Positions 52,938-62,199 of a DNA stretch of 64,000 nucleotides are shown here, one piece after another. The position numbers and the translations under genes were made by a program. The first letter of the stretch is position 1, and every line of letters begins with the position of its first letter. This stretch comes from Colletes latitarsis (taxonomy: Eukaryota > Arthropoda > Insecta > Hymenoptera > Colletidae): NCBI RefSeq assembly GCF_051014445.1, contig NC_135134.1, positions 25,547,672 through 25,611,671 of the forward strand, written 5' to 3'. The notes beneath the pieces were generated by a model, which saw only the letters and a program-made list of their open reading frames with translations, searched no databases and was not told the origin of the DNA.

Positions 52938-55900
52938 CCTATCCCAGACCTAACTTGCGTTATCCTCTAAAATATTTATCAAGACCTGGTTTAATTGATT
53001 GTTTCAGTGTGGTACCACATTGCTACGTGAACCATACCAGAAAAAACCCAGGATCCGTTCAACGGGTATCTGAAGAATGCGAAAGAATGAGTCTGATGAG
53101 TGAAAATCTCAGGGCTAACATAGACCTAACGTGCATTATCCTCTATAATATTGATCCAAACCAGGTTTAGTGGACTGTCTCAGTGTGGTACCACTTTACT
53201 ACGTGATCCAAAGCAGAAAAAACCCTCGATCAGGTCAACATGTATGTTAGAACTGCGAAAGTATGACCCTGATGAGGGCAAATCCCAGGCCTAACCCAGA
53301 CCTAACATGCGTTATCCTCAAAAACATTTATCAAGACCAGGTTTAACTGAATGTTTCAGTATGGTACCACATTACTACGTGAACCATACCAGAAAAAACC
53401 CAGGATCCGTTCAACAGGTATCTGAAGAATGCGAAAGAATGAGTCTGATGAGTGAAAATCTCAGGGCTAACCTAGACCTAACATGCATTATCCTCTAAAA
53501 TATTGATCCAAACCAGGTTTAATGGACTGCTTCAGTGTGGTACAACATTACTACGTTATCCAAACCAGAAAAAACCCAGGATCCGTTCAACAAGTATGTG
53601 AAAAACGCGAACGTATGAGTCTGATGAGGGCAAATCCCAGACCTATCCCAGACCTAACTTGCGTTGTCCTCTAAGATATTGATCGAAAACTGGTTTAATC
53701 GACTGTTTCAGTGTGGTACCACATTACTACGTGAACCATACCAGAAAAAACCCAGGATCCGTTCAACAAGTATCTGAAGAAGGCGAAAGTATGAGTCTGA
53801 TGAGTGAAAATCCTCGGCCTAACCTAGACATAACTTTCGTTATCCTCTAAAATATTGATCGAAACCAGGTTTAGTGGGCTGTTTCAGTGTGGTACCACAT
53901 TACTGCGCGATCCAAACCAGAAAAAACCCAGTATCTGTTCAACAAGTATGTGAAAAATGCGAAAGTATGACCCTGATGTGGGCAAATCCCAGACCTATCC
54001 CAGACCTAACTTGCATTGTCCTCTAAAATATTGACCGAAACCAGGTTTAATTGACTGTTTCAGTGTGGTACCACATTACTACGTGATCCAATCCAGAAAC
54101 AGCCCAGGATCTAGCCATGAAGTATGAGAAATATGCGAAAGTATGAGCCTGATGTGGGCAAATCCTAGACCTAACCCAGACCTAACATGCGTTATCCTCT
54201 AAAATATTTATCAAGACCAGGTTTAATTGATTGGTTCAGTGTGGTCCCACATTACTACGTGATCCAAACCAGAAAAAACCCAGGATCCGTTCAACAGGTA
54301 TGTGAAGAATGCGAAAGAATGAGTCTGATGAGTGAAAATCCCAGGCCTTACCTAGACCTAACATGCGTTATCCTCAAAAATATTGATTGAAATCAGGTTT
54401 AATAGACTGTTTCAGCGTGGTACCACATTACTACGTGATACAATCCTGAAACAGCCCAGGATCTAGCCATGAAGTATGAGAAATATGCGAAAGTATGAGC
54501 CTGTCGAGGGCAAATCCTAGACCTAACCCAAACCTAACATGCGTTATCCTCTAAAATATTGATCCAAACCAGGTTTAATGGACTGCTTCAGTGTGGTACA
54601 ACATTACTACGTGATTCAAACCAGAAAAAACCCAGGATCTGTTCAACAAGTATGTGAAAAATGCGAAAGCATGAGTCTGATGAGGGCAAATCCCAGGCCT
54701 AACCTAGACATAACTTTCGTTATCCTCTAAAATATTGATCGAAACCAGGTTTAGTGGGCTGTTTCAGTGTGGTACCACATTACTGCGCGATCCAAACCAG
54801 AAAAAACCCAGGATCTGTTCAACAAGTATGTGAAAAATGCGAAAGTATGACACTGATGAGGGCAAATCCCAGACCTATCCCAGACCTAACTTGCATTGTC
54901 CTCTAAAATATTGATCCAAACCAGGTTTAGTGGACTGTTTCAGTGTGGTACCACTTTACTACGTGATCCAGAGCAGAAAAAACCCTCGATCAGGTCGACA
55001 TGTATGTTAGAACTGCGAAAGTATGACCCTGATGAGGGCAAATCCCAGGCCTAACCCAGACCTAACATGCGTTATCCTCAAAATTATTTATCAAGACCAG
55101 GTTTAACTGAATGTTTCAGTATGGTACCACATTACTACGTGAACCATACCAGAAAAAACCCAGGATCCGTTCAACAGGTATCTGAAGAATGCGAAAGTAT
55201 GAGTCTGGTGAGTGAAAATCTCAGGGCTAACCTAAACCTAACTTGCATTATCCTCTAAAATATTGATCCAAACCAGGTTTAGTGGTCTGTTTCAGTGTGG
55301 TACCACTTTACTACGTGATCCAAAGCAGAAAAATCCCTCGATCAGGTCAACATGTATGTTAGAACTGCGAAAGTATGACCCTGATGAGGGCAAATCCCAG
55401 GCCTAACCCAGACCTAACATGTGTTATCCTCTAAAATATTTATCAAGACCAGGTTTAATTGATTGTTTCAGTGTGGTCCCACATTACTACGTGATCCAAA
55501 CCAGAAAAAACCCAGGATCCGTTCAACAAGTATGTGAAGAATGCGAAAGAATGAGTCTGATGAGTGAAAATCCCAGGCCTAACCTAGACCTAACATGCGT
55601 TATCCTCAAAAATATTGATCAAAACCTGGTTTAATCGACTGTTTCAGTGTGGTACCATATTACTATGTGATCCAAACCAGAAAATAGCCCAGGATCTATC
55701 CATGAAGTATAAGAAATATGCGAAAGTATGAGCCTGACGAGGGCAAATCCTAGACCTAACCCGGACCTAACATGCGTTATACTCAAAAATATTTATCAAG
55801 ACCAGGTTTAACTGAATGTTTCAGTATGGTACCACATTACTACGTGATCCATACCAGAAAAAACCCAGGATCCGTTCAACAAGTATGTGAAGAATGCGAA

Positions 55901-56463
55901 AGTATGAGTCTGATGAGTGAAAATCCCAGGCCTAACCTAGACCTAACATGCGTTATCCTCAAAAATATTGATCGAAACCTGGTTTAATCGACTGTTTCAG
56001 TGTGGTACCACATTACTACGTGAACCATACCAGAAAAAACCCAGGATCCGTTCAACAAGTATCTGAAGAATGCGAAAGTATGAGCCTGATGAGTGAAAAT
56101 CCTCGGCCTAACCTAGACCTAAATTGCGTTATCCGCAAAAATATTGATCGAAACCTGGTTTAATCGACTGTTTCATTGTGGTACCACATTACTATGTGAT
56201 CCAAACCAGAAAATAGCCCAGAATCTATACATGAAGTATAAGAAATATGCGAAAGTATGAGCCTGATGAGGGCAAATCCTAGACCTAACCCAGACCTAAC
56301 ATGCGTTATCCTCAAAAATATTTATCAAGACCAGGTTTAACTGAATGTTTCAGTGTGGTCCCACATTACTACGTGATCCATACCAGAAAAAACCCAGGAT
56401 CTGTTCAACAAGTATGTGAAAAATGCGAAAGCATGAGTCTGATGAGGGCAAGTCCCAGGCCTA
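52938..56463 (+). repeat. Satellite stretch left of the retroelement
   Basis: About 20 monomers of mixed type (GATCCGTTCAACAGGTATCT, TCGATCAGGTCAACATGTAT, GATCTATCC and GATCTAGCC cassettes) with no long period visible in the window. It ends inside a monomer at AGTCCCAGGCCTA, where the retroelement begins. There are no genes. Confidence 0.85.
55951..56126 (+). repeat. Representative satellite monomer (176 bp)
   Basis: One complete monomer, counted from CGTTATCC to the next CGTTATCC, exactly 176 bp. In order it holds an AT-rich segment with AATATTGATCGAAACC, a pyrimidine/purine step with CTGTTTCAG, the perfect 12 bp palindrome TGTGGTACCACA (56,001-56,012) with a KpnI site at its centre, a TACGTGA segment, an A-rich CAGAAAAAACCCAGGATC segment, the variable cassette, the nearly constant GCGAAAGTATGAG, and a CCTAA-rich end. 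176 is not a multiple of three, so no reading frame survives through successive monomers. Confidence 0.93.
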
Positions 56464-57396
56464 TGGACAAGGACGCCCTGATGGCAGCTGCCCTCGCTGC
56501 AACTTGGCCGCAGGGAGCGGCCGAGTTGCCGAGCATAGAGGAGGAGGTCGCCCGGCTCGGAGCATTGGTCGCGGGTATTTGCGACGCGGCGATGCCTCGG
56601 GTCGGGCGGGCTTCTCCTCGCCGGGCGGTGTACTGGTGGTCGGACGCGATCGCGGAGTTGCGAGTCGCGACTGTCCGCGCCCGACGCCAGTACACCCGCG
56701 CGCGCCGTCGTCAACGTACAGGCGACGGCGTGGCGCGAGCGAGGGCAGCTGATGACCTGTATGGAGCATACCGCGTGGCGCGGGTTGCTCTGCAGGTCGC
56801 CATCAAACGGGCCAAGACCCAGGCATGGAAGGAGCTCCTCCAGACCCTTGATGACGATCCATGGGGGCGCCCATATAAGGTGGTGCTGAATAAGCTCCGC
56901 CCGTGGGCGCCCCCCGTCACCGAGGGTCTTGACCCCCGGCTGCTGGAGGACGTGGTCAATACACTCTTCCCAATTGGGGAGAGGGGACCGCGTCCTCCGG
57001 CGGCGGCGGCTGTCCCAGTGGAGTGGACGGCCGAGCTGGGGGTCACGCAGGAGGAGCTGGCAGCGGCCATCAGACGGCTCGGGGTTCGTAACACGGCCCC
57101 GGGTCCGGATGGTGTGCCCGGCCGGGTTTGGGTCTTGACCCAGGGCGTCCTTGGGGCCGACCTCAGGCGGTTGTTCGACCGCTGCCTGAGGGACGGGCGA
57201 TTCCCCCCCAGTTGGAAGGTGGCGAGGATGGTCCTCCTCCGGAAGGAGGGTCGGCCCGCGGAGTCTCCCTCCGCATACCGGCCCATTTGTCTCCTCGACG
57301 AGGTGGGCAAGCTCTTCGAGCGTGTGATTGCTGCCCGCCTCGTCGAGCACCTGTCGCGGGGTGATCCCGGTCTGGCCGACTGCCAGTTCGGTTTCC

Positions 57397-57404
57397 GGGG
57401 GGGG
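57397..57404 (+). other. G8 homopolymer at the RT frame break
   Basis: Eight consecutive G residues follow the QFGFR codons. Upstream, the RT reads in one frame up to QFGFRGG; downstream, the expected RSTIDAI continuation is in the next frame. A run one base shorter would make the frame continuous. It can be a true disabling insertion or a homopolymer error in the assembly; the sequence alone does not decide. Confidence 0.85.
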
Positions 57405-57473
57405 CCGATCGACTATCGACGCGATAGGTCGTGTGAGGGCCCTCTCGGAGGCGGCCGTCTCCCGGGGAGGGGT

Positions 57474-57507
57474 GGCATTGGCAATATCCTTGGATATTGC
57501 CAATGCC
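57474..57507 (+). repeat. 34 bp near-continuous palindrome over RT motif A
   Basis: Two perfect 16 bp arms (57,474-57,489 and 57,492-57,507) separated by TT. The arms encode ALAIS and DIANA and include the codon for the metal-binding Asp of RT motif A. Beyond the arms, a GGGGAGGG / CCCTCCCC pair could extend the structure with a bulge. In RNA this would be a very stable hairpin. Confidence 0.88.
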
Positions 57508-57538
57508 TTTAACACCCTCCCCTGGGAAGAGATAAGGA

Positions 57539-57564
57539 GGGGACTCGAATATCATCGAGTCCCC
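57539..57564 (+). repeat. Stem-loop in RT coding region, 10 bp arms
   Basis: GGGGACTCGA (57,539-57,548) pairs perfectly with TCGAGTCCCC (57,555-57,564) around a 6-base loop. It lies 31 bases after the motif A palindrome and is one of several strong stems in the element. Confidence 0.82.
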
Positions 57565-58556
57565 CCTTGTCTCAGGGCGGTCGTCGGGGATTATCTCCGC
57601 GGCAGGTGGATCGAGTATCCGGGCCGGGATGGTGATATGCGGAGGGAGGTGTACTGCGGTGTTCCGCAGGGGTCGGTCCTCGGGCCACTCCTGTGGAACA
57701 TCGCGTACGACTCGGTGTTGCGGGCCGGCCTCCCCGACGGCGTCAGCACGGTGTGTTATGCGGATGACACACTGGTGCTGGCCGTCGGGGCGCACTGGGG
57801 GAGGGCCATGCGTCGCGCGGAGGAGGGGTCGCAACGCGTCGTCGACCGGATCAGGGGGATGGGGATGACGGTGGCGGTCCATAAGACCGAGGTGATTGCG
57901 TTTCATTCACCTCGGCAGGATCCGCCACCCCCTCTGATCCGGGTGGGTGGGGCAGACATCGAGGTGAAGCCCCAGATCAGGTATCTGGGGCTGATCCTCG
58001 ATAGCCACTGGCGTTTCGAGGAGCATTTCCGCTGCCTGGTCCCCCGGTTGGAAAGGATGGTTGCGGCTCTGGGCCGGATCCTGCCCAACCTGGGGGGCCC
58101 GGCGGGCCGAGTTCGTCGCCTCTATGTGGCAATGGTCCAGTCGGTGGCCCTATACGGGGCCCCCGTCTGGGCGGACGACCTGGCTGCCTCCCGGCGCAGC
58201 ATGACTATGCTGCGTCGGGTTCAGAGGCGCGTGGCGCTCAGGGTCGTCCGCGGGTATCGGACCATGTCACACGAGGCGGCGACGGTTCTAGCGGGGATGC
58301 CGCCCATGGACCTGCTCGCGCGGTCGCACGCGGTGATATACCGGCACCGCGTCGACCGACGCGCGGGGGTGGGGGCGGTCCCGGGCGGGCAGGAACCTGC
58401 TTGGGGCGATTTGAAGCGCCAGGCCCGGCAGTCCGTGTTGCTCGCGTGGCAGGAGCGGCTGGCTCTGCCAACCGCGGGGCACCGGACTGTCGGGGCTGTT
58501 CGGCCACTCCTGAAGGAGTGGCTGGACAGAGGCCATGGCAGCCTCACCTACCGGCT

Positions 58557-58603
58557 GGCACAGGTATTTTCCGGGCATGGCAGCTTCGGAAGATACCTGT
58601 GCC
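58557..58603 (+). repeat. Stem-loop in C-terminal coding region, 11 bp arms
   Basis: GGCACAGGTAT (58,557-58,567) pairs perfectly with ATACCTGTGCC (58,593-58,603). It spans the codons for the LAQVFSGHGSFGRYLCR segment just before the zinc knuckle. Confidence 0.8.
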
Positions 58604-58629
58604 GGATAGGGAAGGAGCCGACGGCGCGT

Positions 58630-58683
58630 TGCTGCCACTGCGACGCTGAGCAGGACACGGCGGATCATACCCTGGAGGTATGC
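58630..58683 (+). other. CX2CX8HX4C zinc knuckle of the retroelement
   Basis: Reads C-C-H-C-DAEQDTAD-H-TLEV-C. The spacing CX2CX8HX4C is that of the C-terminal nucleic-acid-binding knuckle found after RT in R1-clade elements. All four ligands are present, so this part is intact. Confidence 0.88.
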
Positions 58684-58842
58684 CCCGCGTGGGAGGGGGA
58701 GCACCGTGTCCTGGTCGGCGTCGTCGGGCGGGATGTCTCGCTGCCGGGCGTGGTGCGCGCCATGCTCGGCAGCGAGGAGAAGTGGAGGGCCGTGGCCTCC
58801 TTCTGCGAGGACGTAATGTTGCAGAAGGAGGCCGCGGGGAGG

Positions 58843-58879
58843 GAGCGCGAGCTTCAGCGGCGCACTGAAGCTCGCGCTC
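58843..58879 (+). repeat. Stem-loop with perfect 15 bp arms near the ORF end
   Basis: GAGCGCGAGCTTCAG (58,843-58,857) pairs perfectly with CTGAAGCTCGCGCTC (58,865-58,879) around a 7-base loop. It lies about 70 bases before the stop codon, in the Arg-rich tail, and begins the stem-loop series that continues through the 3' UTR. Confidence 0.88.
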
Positions 58880-58955
58880 GTGCGGTGGCCCGAGGTCGTC
58901 GCCCGGTCGCGAGGCGTCGCGGGCGGCCGCCTCGGCGTGGCGGATGACCTAGGCT

Positions 58956-58986
58956 GGGAGGGGGGTCCTGAGGGGACCCTCCTCCC
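58956..58986 (+). repeat. 3' UTR stem-loop, 13 bp arms with one mismatch
   Basis: Left arm 58,956-58,968 and right arm 58,974-58,986 match at 12 of 13 positions around a 5-base loop, starting 9 bases after the stop codon. Confidence 0.8.
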
Positions 58987-59001
58987 GCCAGGCGGCGCCG
59001 G

Positions 59002-59046
59002 GTCGGACCGGGTGGGGGTAGGAGTGCCTCCCCCTACCGGTCCGAC
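59002..59046 (+). repeat. 3' UTR stem-loop, 10 bp perfect outer stem
   Basis: GTCGGACCGG (59,002-59,011) pairs with CCGGTCCGAC (59,037-59,046). The interior (G-rich then C-rich) can extend the stem with a bulge and a wobble pair. Confidence 0.8.
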
Positions 59047-59172
59047 GCAAGGGGAGGCACCCTCGGCGGTCTGGTGTGGCCATGAACGCCCGGCCGCCGA
59101 GGGGTGGAATCGGGGTCGCGGGCGGTTGCGAGTTGGGGCTCGCAGCCGCCACTAAACGCGGCCCCGGGACGG

Positions 59173-59209
59173 ATAGCGGCGGGATGGAGTGGCCCCGTCC
59201 CGCCGCTAT
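59173..59209 (+). repeat. 3' UTR stem-loop, perfect 12 bp arms
   Basis: ATAGCGGCGGGA (59,173-59,184) pairs with TCCCGCCGCTAT (59,198-59,209) around a 13-base loop. Confidence 0.85.
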
Positions 59210-59226
59210 GAGGCAGTGTGTCTACT

Positions 59227-59247
59227 GGGGGGACCGATTGTCCCCCC
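59227..59247 (+). repeat. 3' UTR stem-loop, 8 bp G/C stem
   Basis: GGGGGGAC (59,227-59,234) pairs with GTCCCCCC (59,240-59,247) around a 5-base loop. Confidence 0.78.
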
Positions 59248-59275
59248 GGGGGATGGGCGCGAAAGCGCGGGCACG

Positions 59276-59321
59276 GGGAGGATACCGGAAGAATGCTTCG
59301 AGCGATTCCCGGTATCCTCCC
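59276..59321 (+). repeat. 3' UTR stem-loop, perfect 13 bp arms
   Basis: GGGAGGATACCGG (59,276-59,288) pairs with CCGGTATCCTCCC (59,309-59,321) around a 20-base loop. Confidence 0.86.
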
Positions 59322-59406
59322 AAAGCGTGCCGAAGGGTCACCGTGGGGTTTTTAGTGGGTAGGTCCCGCGCCTGTCGTTGTACGAGCGCGGGGAATCCCA
59401 CACACC

Positions 59407-59436
59407 CCTCCCACCTCTCCCCAAGGAGGTGGGAGG
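59407..59436 (+). repeat. 3' UTR stem-loop, 11 bp arms, close to poly(A)
   Basis: CCTCCCACCTC (59,407-59,417) pairs with GAGGTGGGAGG (59,426-59,436) around an 8-base loop. It ends 28 bases before the poly(A) tail and is the last stem of the series. Confidence 0.82.
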
Positions 59437-59464
59437 TGAGTCTTTCGAAGATTTTCCCCACGAC

Positions 59465-59490
59465 AAAAAAAAAAAAAAAAAAAAAAAAAA
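59465..59490 (+). other. Poly(A) tail of the retroelement (26 A)
   Basis: An uninterrupted run of 26 A residues directly followed by the satellite sequence GTATGAGCCTGATG. The satellite normally has AAA before GTATGAG, so up to three of the A residues may belong to the target. The tail fixes the 3' end and orientation of the insertion. Confidence 0.93.
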
Positions 59491-62199
59491 GTATGAGCCT
59501 GATGTGGGCAAATCCTAGACCTAACCCAAACCTAACGTGCGTTATCCTTCTAAGATATTGATCAAGACCAGGTTTTATTGAATGTTTCAGTGTGGTACCA
59601 CATTACTACGTGAACCAAACCAGGAAAAACCCAGGATCCGTTCAACAAGTATGTGAAAAACGCGAAAGTATGAGCCTGATGTGGGCGAATCCCAGACCTA
59701 TCCCAGACCTAACTTGCGTTATCCTCTAAAATATTGATCGAAACAAGGTTTAATTGACTGTTTCAGCGTGGTACCACATTACTACGTGATACAATCCAGA
59801 AACAGCCCAGGAAGTATGAGAAATATGCGAAAGTATGAGCCTGATGTGGGCAAATCCTAGACCTAACCCAAACCTAACATGCGTTATCCTCTAAAATATT
59901 TATCAAGACCAGGTTTATTTGAATGTTTCAGTGTGGTACCACATTACTACGTGATCCAAACCAGAAAAAACCCAGGATCCGTTCAACAAGTATGTGAAAA
60001 ACGCGAACGTATGAGTCTGATGAGGGCAAATCCCAGGCCTAACCTAGACCTAACATGCGTTGTCCTCTAAGATATTGATGGAAACCAGGTTTAATTGACT
60101 GTTTCAGTGTTGTTCTTCATTACTACGTGATGCAATCCAGAAAAAGCCCAGGATCTAGCCATCAAGTATGAGAAATATGCGAAAGTATGCGCCTGACGAG
60201 AGCAAATCCTAGACCTAACCCAGACCTAACATGCGTTATCCTCTAAAATATTTATCAAGACCAGGTTTAATTGATTGTTTCAGTGTGGTCCCACATTACT
60301 ACGTGATCCAAACCAGAAAAAACCCAGGATCCGTTCAACAGGTATGTGAAGAATGTGAAAGAATGAGTCTGATGAGTGAAAATCCCAGGCCTTACCTAGA
60401 CCTAACATGCGTTATCCTCAAGAATATTGATCGAAACCTGGTTTAATCGACTGTTTCAGTGTGGTACCACATTACTGCGGAATCCAAGCCAGAAAAAACC
60501 CAGGATCTGTTCAACAAGTATGTGAAAAATGCGAAAGTATGAACCTGATGTGGGCAAATCCCAGACCTATCCCAGACCTAACTTGCATTGTCCTCTAAAA
60601 TATTGATCGAAACCAGGTTTAATTGACTGTTTCAGTGTGGTACCACATTACTGCGTGATCCAATCCAGAAATAGCCCAGGATCTAGCCATGAAGTATGAG
60701 AAATATGCGAAAGTATGAGCCTGATGAGGGCAAATCCTAGACCTAACCCAGACCTAACATGCGTTATCATCTAAAATATTTATCAAGACCTGGTTTATTT
60801 GAATGTTTCAGTGTGGTACCACATTACTACGTGATCCAAACCAGAAAAAACCCAGGATCCGTTCAACAAGTATGTGAAAAACGCGAACGTATGAGTCTGA
60901 TGAGGGCAAATCCCAGACTTATCGCAGACCTAACTTGCGTTGTCCTCTAAGATATTGATGGAAACCAGGTTTAATTGACTGTTTCAGAGTTGTACTTCAT
61001 TACTACGTGATGCAATCCAGAAAAAGCCCAGGATCTAGCCATCAAGTATGAGAAATATGCGAAAGTATGAGCCTGATGAGGGCAAATCCTAGACCTAACC
61101 CAGACCTAACATGCGTTATCATCTAAAATATTTATCAAGACCTGGTTTATTTGAATGTTTCAGTGTGGTACCACATTACTACGTGATCCATACCAGAAAA
61201 AACCCAGGATCTGTTCCACAAGTATGTGAAAAATGCGAAAGCATGAGTCTGATGAGAGCAAATCCCAGGCCTAACCTAGACCTAACATGCATTATCCTCT
61301 AAAATATTGATCCAAACCAGGTTTAGTGGACTGTTTCAGTGTGGTACCACTTTACTACGTGATCCAAGGCAGAAAAAACCCTCGATCAGGTCAACATGTA
61401 TGTTAGCACTGCGAAAGTATGACCCTGATGAGGGCAAATCCCACGCCTATCCTAGACCTAACATGAATTATTCTCTAAAATATTTATCGAAACCAGGTTT
61501 AATTGACTGTTTCAGTGTTGTACTTCATTACTACGTGATGCAATCCTGAAAAAGCCCAGGATCTAGCCATGAAGTATGAGAAATATGCGAAAGTATGAGC
61601 CTGATGAGGGCAAATCCTAGACCTAACCCAGACCTAACATGCGTCATCCTCTAAAATATTTATCAAGACCAGGTTTAATTGATTGTTTCAGTGTGGTCCC
61701 ACTTTACTACGTGATCCAAACCAGAAAAAAATCCAGGATCTTGTCAACGAGTATGTGAAGTGTGCGAAAGTATGAGTCTGATGAGGGCTAATCCCAGACC
61801 TATCCCAGACCTAACTTGCGTTATCCTCTAAAATAATGATCGAAACCAGGTTTAATTGACTGTTTTAGTTGCGGCACCACTTTATTACGTGATCCAATGC
61901 AGAAAAAACCCTCGATCAGGTCAACGTGCATGTTAAAACTACGAAAGTGTGACCCTGATGAGGGCAATTCCCAGGCCTAACCTAGTACCTAACTTGCGTT
62001 ATCCTCTAAAATATTGATCGAAACTAGGTTTAATTGACTGTTTCAGCGTGGTACCACATTACTACGTGATACAATCCAGAAAAAGCCCAGGATCTAGCCA
62101 TGAAGTATGAGAAACATGCGAAAGTATGACCCTGATGAGGTCAAATCCCAGACCTAACCCAGACCTAACATGCGTTGTCCTCTAAAATATTTATCATGA

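Larger units (their letters stand above)
1..56463 (+). repeat. Satellite DNA array, ~176 bp monomer, left arm
   Basis: An uninterrupted head-to-tail array of a monomer of about 176 bp, seen from the constant spacing of landmarks such as the GTGGTACCAC palindrome, the GCGTTATCCTC segment and the CGAAAGTATGA segment. Spacing between equivalent points is always close to a multiple of 176 (353, 528, 1,057, 2,292 and so on). All monomers have the same orientation and I saw no inversion. The sequence is clearly AT-richer than the inserted retroelement. Monomers differ by substitutions, a few small indels and exchangeable internal cassettes. No gene, tRNA or rRNA is visible. Arrays like this typically form centromeric or pericentromeric heterochromatin in arthropods; that location is inferred. 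Confidence 0.97.
56463..58947 (+). pseudogene. Reverse transcriptase ORF2 fragment, frameshifted
   Basis: Remnant of the retrotransposon ORF2. The first part, from the ATG at 56,463 (its A is shared with the satellite), reads to about 57,404. The remainder continues one frame over to a TGA at 58,945-58,947, roughly 830 codons in all. Domains in order: the endonuclease-RT linker (AVYWWSDAIAELR and a basic stretch); RT with NTAPGPDGVPGRVW (from 57,090), SAYRPICLLDEVGKLFERV (from 57,270), the metal-binding Asp of SLDIANAF (57,493), GVPQGSVLGPLLWN (from 57,658), YADD (57,757-57,768) and IRYLGLILD; a thumb/linker region; a zinc knuckle at 58,630-58,683; and an Arg-rich tail. R1-clade ORF2 proteins are usually over 1,000 residues; the missing N-terminus is the endonuclease. 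All catalytic Asp residues are intact, so apart from the truncation and the single frame break the coding sequence is well preserved, suggesting a young insertion. Confidence 0.9.
58948..59464 (+). other. Structured 3' UTR of the retroelement
   Basis: 517 bases between the ORF2 stop and the poly(A). It has no convincing coding content; short ORFs here are shadows. It is filled with stem-loops: 58,956/58,986 (13 bp, one mismatch), 59,002/59,046 (10 bp perfect with an imperfect inner stem), 59,173/59,209 (12 bp perfect), 59,227/59,247 (8 bp), 59,276/59,321 (13 bp perfect) and 59,407/59,436 (11 bp perfect). A small GCGC-GAAA-GCGC tetraloop sits at 59,257-59,268. In R2 and some other non-LTR elements the RT recognises 3' UTR structure; such a role here is inference. 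Confidence 0.86.
56464..59490 (+). mobile_element. 5'-truncated R1-clade non-LTR retrotransposon
   Basis: A GC-rich block of about 3.03 kb that interrupts the satellite at a sharp joint on each side. It encodes an RT with a YADD catalytic box and a C-terminal CX2CX8HX4C knuckle, has a 517 bp 3' UTR and ends in 26 A residues, as expected for target-primed reverse transcription. The C-terminal stretch GHGSFGRYLCRIGKEPTA resembles R1/TRAS-type elements of arthropods. ORF1 and the APE-type endonuclease are absent; the coding part starts in the endonuclease-RT linker. This is a 5' truncation, common in LINE insertions. A frame break in a G8 run also disables it. Assignment to the R1 clade is from recognition of the motifs, not a phylogeny. 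Confidence 0.92.

Noticed and set aside
56464..56700. Residual APE-type endonuclease domain at the start of the element
   Set aside because: The first codons already correspond to the linker before RT (ALMAAALAATW, AVYWWSDAIAELR); none of the endonuclease motifs is present.
56301..57512. A host gene encoding an RT-like protein
   Set aside because: The satellite part is the ordinary monomer frame, and the RT part ends in a frame break within a poly(A)-tailed LINE fragment.
56337..57515. Long antisense open frame (392 codons) opposite the RT, and other overlapping frames at 56,405-59,561
   Set aside because: GC-rich coding DNA often leaves stop-free antisense frames. The sense strand has clear RT motifs; the antisense products have none.
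59076..59561. 161-codon frame across the 3' UTR and poly(A)
   Set aside because: It reads through the poly(A) as a lysine run into satellite, has no domain, and lies in the structured 3' UTR.
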